From NCBI GenBank assembly GCA_030789695.1, contig CM061140.1:79050422-79114421 (forward strand): a stretch of 64,000 nucleotides of DNA. The letters are read 5' to 3'. The notes under the pieces are model-generated. The model was not told the origin of the DNA. It searched no databases and was given only the letters and a program-made list of their open reading frames with translations. Of this stretch, positions 56,549 to 64,000 are shown one piece after another (position 1 is the first letter of the stretch; each line of letters begins with the position of its first letter). This DNA is from Scilla litardierei (lineage: Eukaryota; Streptophyta; Magnoliopsida; Asparagales; Asparagaceae). Made by a program: the position numbers and the translations under genes.

Positions 56549-58211
56549 TGTCAGATATTGATGTTTTAGACCAATATTGTTTTGCTGATGATCACAACAT
56601 TATGTTGTTGCTAATGACTCTCAATGTTTTAGTCTCATGATTAAAAATTGAAGAATAGCATTTTGGAGCCCAAAAACTTGGTGCAAGGATGGACATCAAG
56701 AGGAGCATTGCCAAAGCTTGGAACTTGATGAAAGGAAGCTCATCAAGTGGTGCCAAAGCTTAGAAGATGATGGGAAGATCATGGCTACTCATTCATAAAG
56801 ACTTAGACTCTAGGAGAAGCAAATTGTAATCCATGTAATTCCTATTACTTGCTTTTCACTTTTTGAGTCTAGGAATTTGTAATGCCTTGATTAGATGGTC
56901 TCATTCATTCATTCATATGCATTAACCATCTTAGAGAACCTTATGATCATCATTGAATACAACCCATTAGGTTCCCCATGCCATGAACTCTTATTGGAGT
57001 CTCTGGCCTTCCTTCAGGCGCCTGCTAAAGGCATGACATGTGACTGGTGGTTCATCAGGCGCCTGGCCAGCCTTCTACATGCGGCTAATCTACAGAGCTC
57101 AAGTCAAACTCTAACTTGAGCTATTGATGCAAGCGACTGAAGTACAAAAGATAGGCATCTTCCATCCATCAGGCGCCTGGACATTGTTCATCAGTCACCT
57201 ATGTGCCAAAGTGTGTAACTTGTCAATTTTGAGCATCAATCCATTTTGTGTGTCAGTCGACTCATGTAGAGTTTGCAGTCACCTGTCATTCCTCATATTC
57301 CTGGAATTTGTTCATCAGCCGCCTGAATGCACATGTCTGTAAGTTGACATATATTAGTTCTATTTCCATCCCATGTGACCGTCGCCGGACGAAGTCTTTA
57401 CATGTGTCTGCACAGTTGTTCAGGCATTTGTAGTCTTCTACATCTGACTGTCCTGGCTCAGATTATAGTCGTTGAGATTTTATAGCCGTTGATCAGGCAC
57501 TTGACCCTTGTTCTATAGGCGCCTTTCCAAGCTGTTTTCTGCCAAATTCTAGCCATTGCAGATTTGTTCATGTGGACTTTTTGCTTGGGTTTAAGGGGGT
57601 TTTGTGTCTTCCTATAAATAGGAGATGGCCTAGTTCTATTAGAACTCTTGGTTAACATTTAAGATCATTAAGAATCTTTAAAGACACTCCTATTTCTCAT
57701 TTCCCTCTTTTGAGCCTTAATCCTCTTCATGCATTGAAGCTAGCTCAAGGAAAATCCTCCAAGTGCAATCAAACCACATCTCAACACTTGGAGATCCTCT
57801 TCCATGCCTTGCATTCAACTTTGAGTAAGTTCATCTCATCAAGGCATAGGTAAGAGTCTATTTATTTCATATTTTTGATTAAAACCCTAACTCTCTTTGC
57901 GGGAGTTAGTTACTCTCTTTGTGGGAGCTCAAATCCATTGTGTAGGGTATCCCTTGTGTAGGGATTGTATTCACTACCTTCTGTAGGATCATAGTGAATA
58001 TTGATGTGGCTGGATGTACCCAAGTTGGGAAACCATGGTAAAATCTCTTGTGTTTGTGTTTGCTTGATTATGTGTATTAATTTTATCTTGCACTTATTAT
58101 TCGGCATTTGCAAGTTTAATTTTTAATTACACAATTATTGCCATTACACTATCCCCCTTAGTGTGTGTGTGTGTGTATGTTATTCGTATTGCAAGGTAGA
58201 CGGTCCTTACA
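56549..58211 (+). repeat. 3' LTR of gag-only copia
   Basis: 1663 bases ending GGTCCTTACA and followed by TAGTG. It is shorter than the 5' LTR mainly because of a shorter GT tract and a missing copy of the CTCTTTG...GGGAGTTAGTTA repeat. Confidence 0.9.
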
Positions 58212-58216
58212 TAGTG

Positions 58217-60099
58217 GAGGTGTTGGATAGAAAGAGTATAATTGTCAATGATGACTTCGCGTTCCATATTGCCCTTCATGTCGCTGAAAGCAATGATGAT
58301 AATGATCCACATTTCGTTGCTGAATGCAAACGAAGAAATGATTGGCCAAAGTGAAATGAGGCAATAGTGGCAGAGCTGGACCCTCTTAAGAAATGAAAAG
58401 TCTTTGGACAAAATAGTCCAAACACCAAATGGTGTCAAACCTGTAGGGATATAAATGGGTATTTGTAAGAAAAAGAACGGAAAATAATGAGATCGCATGC
58501 GAAAAAGCAAGGCTGTAGCATATGGATTTTTCCAGATACCGGGTATAGACTATGAAGAAACATACTCACCGGTAATAGATGCGATCACTTTTCGATTCTT
58601 CATAAGCTTAACAGCAAAGGAAGAGTAGATATGTAGCTAATGGATATTGTGACTGCATATCAATATGGAAATCTTGATAAAGAGATATATGTGAAACTTC
58701 CTGATTGCTTTTCATTGCCTACAAATTTAAAAGATAGACCTCAGGACGTCTACTCTGTTAAGCTACAAATATCATTATATGATCTTAAACAATCGAGAAG
58801 GATGTGGTATAACAAACTCAACGAATTCCGTGTAAAGCAAGGTTCTTATAATAATGAAGTCTGTCCTTGCATCTTTATACGAGCAAAGGGAATATGATTC
58901 GTAATAATTTCAGTCTACTAGACGATCTGAATCATATAGGATCTTCTTAAGAGATCGCTGAGATATCTGTAAGCTTAACAAAAGAATTTAAAATGAAAGA
59001 CCTAGGCAAAACAAAATTCTTTCTTGTCTTACAGATTGAACATCTAAATGATGGAATCATACTACACCAAACTACATACACAAAGAAATTATTACAAAGA
59101 TTTCACATGGATCAATGTCATCCATTAAGTACACATATGATAGTACGCTCATTGGATGCATATAAAGACCCCTTCTGTCCACTAGAAGAGGGGGAGGATA
59201 TACTTGTTCCTGAAGTCTTTATCTGAGTGTTATTGGATCACTTCTATATCTGGCTAACAACACACGTCCCGATATAGCATTTGCAGTGAATTTACTAGTC
59301 AGATACAGTGCAGTACCCACAAAGAGCCACTGGACCGAGGTTAAGCATCTTCTGTGCTACCTCCAAGGGTCAACAGATTTCGGATTGTTTTACAAAAAGA
59401 ATCATCCTCCACACTTATTGGTTATGCTGATGCAGGATACAAGTCTGATCCCCATAATGAAAAGTCACAAATAGGGTACGTGTTTACCTACTGTGAGACA
59501 TCAATTTCCTGGAAATCTGTCAAGCAGACCATAATGGCGACCTCATCCAATCACTCAGAGATTCTCACCATCTATGAGGTAAGCAGAGAATGTGTCTGGT
59601 TACACTCAGTTGTACATCACATCCTGGTGATGACCAGATTGAAAACTGGTGACCTTGAACCTACCTCTATGTTCGAAGACAACATTGCTTGCATTGCCCA
59701 GTTATGAGGAGGCTACATCAAAGGCGACAGAACAAAGCACATCTCTCCTACATTCTTCTGGACATATGAATTGCAAAGAGATGGAAAAATCGATGTCAAA
59801 AAATACAATCCAGTAACAACATGGCAGACATGTTCACTAAGTCTCTTCCGACGGCCACTTTCAGGAAGTTTATTTAGAAGATTGGTATGGGGAGCCTGAG
59901 AAAGCCTAAGGGCTTGTGCAGATCAGGGGGAGTTAAAGGAATTTGTACTCTTTTTCCGTAACTATGGTTTTTTTCCACATGGTTTTCCATAACCAAAGGT
60001 TTTAACGATACAAATCTCATTAACTCAAGATCCTGAAGTATCCACCCCTTGTGATACTCATTTGAGCAGAGTTCACACTTATGGCAGGATAAGGGGGAA
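58217..60099 (+). pseudogene. Decayed copia reverse transcriptase and RNase H, 3' part
   Basis: Continues the element broken at 39710. The reverse transcriptase start GIDYEETYSPV is near 58540. Then come VKLQISLYDLKQSRRMWYNK (58759-58820), KDLGKTKFFLVLQIEHL (58996-59046) and NNTRPDIAFAVN (59258-59293). RNase H remnants follow (GYADAGYKSDPH, then ATSSNHSE and FEDNIACIAQ) and ADMFTKSLPT-like sequence near 59823. There are many stops and frameshifts. Purine tracts lie at 59924 and 60085-60099. Confidence 0.8.
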
Positions 60100-60296
60100 T
60101 GTTGTAAATAGGTTATCTGTGTGAGGGGATAAGAGTATATCTCTTTAAAGGATTGTATCATATCTATATATGAACTCTCCCATCCCCTATAAATAAAGGC
60201 CTTGGGTCTCCCCCAGAAATAAGTTTACAACAAAAAACTCAATTTCACATTTTTCTCACGAGGAATTTCTTTTGTGCGTGTGTGTGCACACACACA
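60100..60296 (+). mobile_element. 3' LTR of decayed copia, end uncertain
   Basis: Begins TGTTGTAAATAGGTTATC right after the tract AGGATAAGGGGGAA and contains TATAAATAAAGG at 60189. The right edge is not determined and no matching 5' LTR was found. Confidence 0.45.
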
Positions 60297-61384
60297 TATA
60301 TGAAAAGTTCTATTCATATAAAACCATTAAATTCCCATATCTGTAGCTCATGCAAGCAACCCTTTCCCCATTTTTTAACGATTGGACTCGTTTAATTTGT
60401 TCTGCATGTTCTATATCCCCGAACTATTAATTTTCAAGTGAAATCTTCAAGATTCAATCGTTCATCTAACCATTGCAAATGTTCTAATACGATGAAACTG
60501 TTAAACTTGCGACAAATAGATAAACGAGTAAAACTCCTTAGATTCACTGGAAAATTTATGTTTTAGAGTTATACAATATGAAAATCAAACAGAATGGTTC
60601 GGATCGAACGAAAATATAAAAAGGTGAGGTGTAACATCCATATCACATTCTCATCGATTTTCATGTAAAAAATAATTTTAAAATTAAATTTTATTTTTTT
60701 TGGTGATTTTCTATAATTTTTCATATTTTATTTTTATTATTCTTATCTCCTACCTGTTAACCCACTTAACTAAACCCGACCCGACCGTTCCTTAATCAAT
60801 ACCAGCTCTCTACATCTCTCTTATCTTTTTTCTTCTCGTTTTCTTTGCTTTTCTATCATGTCTTTCTTTTTCCCTCTTTCGTCGCATCACCACACCTCTG
60901 TACCAACGCATCAGCTCGTCGTTGCATGGTGATGTGGGGTGCAACGATGTAGCCTACGCTGACCCTACCTCCTACGTCCCTCTCTTTGACGTCTCTCTCA
61001 ATTCTTTTCCCAACTTTTTTTCTAAACTCTAACCGTAACTGAATTTCTTTTTCTGAGATCTCTCTCTCATTTTCTTGAGCTTGATCTCTCTCCATGCTTT
61101 CTAATCACCAATGTAGTCCCAATTCTATCTTGGTGGAGGCAATAGTAGCCGTAGATGTCCATGAGGTGGCAAGGTCACCCGACGATGATCAACAATTTTA
61201 TCTTCAACTCTAGTGACATGTAGATCCTTTGAAATTATTTTACGGTCTCGATAAACTTGGCCACTCTTAATGTTTATTGAATTTTGAAACATTTTAAGTG
61301 GTGATGAATTTATTGGACATCAACCCTATTTTCCATGATATGGGGTTTTCCCTTGCCATGATGCTTCATTGAGCTATTTGGGTT
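60297..61384. other. Unassigned AT-rich DNA
   Basis: No gene is supported. GTGTAACATCC at 60630 could be an LTR start (TGTAACATCC), with AT-rich DNA following. Nothing else is placed. Confidence 0.4.
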
Positions 61385-61632
61385 TGACGTGCGTTTATAT
61401 TTCATATATTCATGCACGTTTTCTTTTGTATTTCTCCGTGTTTTTCCGCCGTCTTTTATTCGTTTTCTTGTATTTTCTCGTTTTCTTTCACTTTTCTTTG
61501 TTTATCCATGTTTGCAGGAGATTGACCGTGTAGGGGACGTTTAACGACGATATCTCAAGTCCCCGGAGCAACGGGAGGAGTCACACGTGATCCAGGGGGT
61601 CAAACGCCAAAGAATACATCTTTCAACCCCTC

Positions 61633-62001
61633 ACCCGGTCGGTTGGTCATCTCCAACCGATCGGGTGATGCACGCGTGCACCACCCGGTCTCAGCCGGAG
61701 CTCATATGGAAGTCACCCGACCGGTTCACAGACCGGTTCAGCGGGGGCCTGTTCTCTGTTTTTTCGAGCAGAATTCCAACCGATCGGGTGACTCTCACCC
61801 GATCGGTTCATCTGTAGCTGATGATGAGAAGCTGAAGGCACGGGCACCCAACCGATCACCTCACCCGATGGCGCCAAGATCCAACCGGTCACTCCAAGAA
61901 CTCACCCGACCGGTTCATATGATCGGGTGAAAGCTCGCCTATTTCTGTTCATTATCTGTAACGGGTCACCCGATCGGTTGACTTGTCAACCGATCGGGTG
62001 A
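61633..62001. repeat. ACCCGATCGGTT/AACCGATCGGGT dyad array
   Basis: About twelve copies, including variants in which the central GATC is replaced (ACCCGGTCGGTT, CCGACCGGTT). The last two are separated by TGACTTGT and face each other. Confidence 0.9.
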
Positions 62002-62011
62002 TGCGAGAGTC

Positions 62012-62019
62012 TATAAATA
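62012..62019 (+). promoter_or_regulatory. LTR TATA box
   Basis: TATAAATA followed by GAACCCCTAGG. Confidence 0.75.
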
Positions 62020-62972
62020 GAACCCCTAGGGTTCCAGAAACGGGGAGCTGCTAGTTTTTTACTGTTTTCTCCTATTGTGACGGCTGTAATTGTTTCTCTT
62101 TTGTAAGTTTTCGGATCTTTCTCAAATTTTAGTATTGTCTTAATTACTCTATTACTTCCGCATTCCAATCGTCCGATTATGATTCCAACGGTTAATTTTC
62201 ATTTAGATCGCTTTTCAATGAATTTTTGTGAGTAGTTCCCAAATCTGGGATTTTGGTGGAAACCCCTTCGGGGGCTCTTCCCGATGCATCCATAGGGTTA
62301 GGAAATCGATAGGGATTAGGAATCTAACGGTTACGCGGGGTGTTTCATTGTCATCGGCGGGAAAAAGACCGCCTTTGACCGTTGGGCCAAGGGGGAATAA
62401 ACTTGGCGGTTGACTCCCTAGCCGTAGCTCACGCCCATAGCGTAGACGCCAAATCCTAGCACGCGGGAGCGACAGGATGAGACGTTGGGAGTTATCGTTG
62501 CGAGCTTAGTGCTCCCAGAATCGTTCAGTGTTAATGGACACGGGAGTGCCCACTGATCGAATCCGGGAAGTCCGGTGTATCATCCTGGGCACCGACCGGA
62601 ATATCGAGCCCATGGGATGCCGGTACCACTTTCAGAGGCAACGTCTCACCATTAGACCCTAATTCCGATCGCTATCCATACCCGTAGGCCGTATCGGCGA
62701 GAGTCTCTCGTTGGAGTGGAAACCAAAGTCCCGGGTTTATTTTCTTATTGTTCATACCCTTTATTCCTTACCGTGACAACCATCCACCGATTCGGGCTAG
62801 CTCGCCCTCGGGGTGATTTTGGTCCTACTTGACTCAATCACAACCTCGCCTCCTTGAGTTTGACCCCCAAGCCACACTACAACACCGTGCGCTTGCGGTT
62901 ACAAATTTCTAAACCCCCACGCGGGTCCCCCGGCTATTTGCGTATAGCAAGCCGGGGCACACGTCAAGTTTA

Positions 62973-62990
62973 TAACGCCGTTGCCGGGGA
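62973..62990 (+). other. Degenerate tRNA-Asp primer binding site
   Basis: TAACGCCGTTGCCGGGGA, six bases after the LTR end, differs from the expected TGGCGCCGTTGCCGGGGA at positions 2 and 3. Confidence 0.7.
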
Positions 62991-63170
62991 GGCAACGTGC
63001 TTGTTATTTTAGGATCTCCTGAACCCTCGTGTCTAGCTCTTATCCCTACCTCGCGATAATTTTCGCATTCACCTTTTTCTTTTTTCTTTTTCTTATTTTT
63101 ATTTCTTTTTTATTTCTTATTTTATCTGTTTCTCTCCCACTTGTCGCTTCACGGGTGTTTGTTGTTTTTC

Positions 63171-64000
63171 ATGCGCAGGAGTTCAAGAAGTCTCGACGAC
63201 TTGATTCCCGTCGATCCAGAGATAAACGCAACCCTTAGGCGTTTGGCCGCCGAGAAGCGAAGAAGAGAGGATCCCGAATCCATGGAGGAGAACACCCCGC
63301 CTCAAAAGTCTCTGCTGGAGTACTCGATGCCATCTATCGAGTCCACTTCCGCCATCCGTCCTCCAGCTATCACGGCCCAAAGCTTTGAGCTGAAGCCGTC
63401 TTTGGTGACATGGATCCAGCAGGATCAGTTTGCGGGTGCACCCATGGAGAGCCCGATTGAGCATCTAGACTCCTTCTTGGAGAAATGTGACACCTTCCAG
63501 ATTAATGGTGTCACGACTGAGGCGATCCGTCTGAAGCTGTTCCCCTTCTCGTTGCGAGACAAAGCCAAGCAATGGCTTAGGGGGAAGGACCCCAACACTT
63601 TCAATACCTGGGAGAAGCTCTCCAACGCTTTTCTGACAAAGTTCTTTCCTCCGGGGAAGACCATGAAGTTGAGGAGTGAGATCTCCTCCTTCTCCCAGGC
63701 CAGCCACGAGTCCTTGCATGAAGCTTGGACAAGATACAAGGAGATGCAAAGAAGATGCCCTCACCATGAGCTTCCGAAGTGGCAGATTATTAATCTGTTC
63801 TACAATGGGCTGAGGGATGACCTAAAATCTTCTATGGACGCCGCGGTTGGGGGTTCCTTCATGTCTAGGAGCGAGGAAGATGCCGGACATATTCTGTAAA
63901 ATATGGCATCCAACAATGAGCGGTGGTGTGACGAGAGTGCCACACCAAGGTCTGGGGGTATACACAGAGTCGAGGACGTCGACAAACTTTCAAGCAAGTT
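63171..64000 (+). pseudogene. Athila-type gag, one in-frame stop, runs off window
   Basis: Start chosen at ATG 63171 (MRRSSRSLDDLIPVDPEIN), which resembles Athila gag starts better than the upstream in-frame ATG at 63141. The retrotransposon gag core follows: VTWIQQDQFAGAPMESP, then HLDSFLEKCDTFQI, FPFSLRDKAKQWL, AFLTKFFPPGKT and SLHEAWTRYKEMQRRCPHH, and FYNGLRDDLKSSMDAAVGG. TAA at 63897-63899 is followed in frame by NMASNNERW to the window end, so a single change closes the frame. Confidence 0.85.

Larger units (their letters stand above)
39711..58211 (+). mobile_element. Gag-only copia-type element (TR-GAG-like) with nested insertion
   Basis: LTRs at 39711-41458 and 56549-58211 are flanked by TAGTG duplications. 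Without the nested element (42558-54686 and one duplication copy) the internal region is about 2.95 kb. It holds gag ending WVWFPNV near 55650, then non-coding DNA with purine tracts, and no protease, integrase or reverse transcriptase. It must have moved using proteins from a related autonomous copia. Confidence 0.88.
61385..62966 (+). repeat. 5' LTR of Athila-type element
   Basis: Starts TGACGTGCGTTTATATTT and ends CACACGTCA. It contains the CGATCG-centred dyad array (61633-62001), with TATAAATA at 62012, 11 bases after the last dyad. Confidence 0.88.
61385..64000 (+). mobile_element. Athila-type gypsy element, 5' part
   Basis: 5' LTR, degenerate tRNA-Asp primer site and gag; it continues beyond the window. 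Its LTR is the same family as 7991-9591. Confidence 0.9.

Noticed and set aside
1..64000. tRNA, rRNA, snoRNA or microRNA genes
   Set aside because: None recognised by eye; the hairpin-forming dyads are explained as LTR arrays, though a covariance-model scan and small RNA data would be needed to exclude RNA genes.

Overview
The window is intergenic heterochromatin-like DNA from a flowering plant with a transposon-rich genome. It is a stack of nested LTR retrotransposons with one recognisable host gene, a DUF247 protein (24415-25634, minus strand). Its 5' end is lost in a 500-base run of N (25635-26134). Nothing visible separates monocot from eudicot. All calls were made by eye; no alignment or database search was run, and family names rest on remembered motif patterns.

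Left part (1-22280). A minus-strand LTR of a SIRE/Maximus-type copia (1-854) abuts a chromovirus-like LTR (872-2561). That LTR interrupts the pol of an Athila-type gypsy element (2562-9591), which holds decayed pol, an ORF3 and a 3' LTR. The Athila element itself sits in a copia fragment (9592-9888). Next is the 3' half of a Tat-type gypsy: integrase tail, 105-bp tandem repeats, an antisense ORF with its own promoter-like signals, and an LTR. That LTR is split by a complete non-autonomous gypsy-type element (14150-22144) with 2161-bp LTRs, target duplication TCGAC, a tRNA-Asp primer site and one unfamiliar acidic ORF instead of gag-pol.

Middle (22281-26134). Unassigned DNA, a 141-bp tandem repeat, the DUF247 gene and the assembly gap.

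Right part (26135-64000). A plus-strand SIRE-type copia with open pol, broken ORF3 and 3' LTR (to 35665) is followed by a three-level nest. A decayed copia (36843 to about 60300) is interrupted between integrase and reverse transcriptase by a gag-only copia (39711-58211, target duplication TAGTG). That one is interrupted in gag by a complete minus-strand SIRE-type copia (42558-54686, target duplication GGTAG) with intact ORF3 but broken pol. The window ends with the 5' LTR and gag of a second Athila-type element (61385 onward).

The main discovery candidate is an architecture shared by unrelated families. Each LTR family carries an array of its own short CpG-containing dyad just upstream of its TATA box: GACCGACTAG/CTAGTCGGTC in SIRE, ACCGATCGGGT in Athila, CACTCGGCCGAGTG in the non-autonomous gypsy and CAGGCGCCTG in the gag-only copia. 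In both families that have an ORF3, a second array of the same family motif lies inside the element upstream of ORF3. The two ORF3 proteins also look distantly alike. This suggests a self-targeting regulatory or anti-silencing module, comparable in logic to VANC proteins of VANDAL transposons; that function is a hypothesis. A second candidate is a conserved 59-nt GT-AG segment at the SIRE gag-pol junction whose removal would fuse gag and pol in frame.
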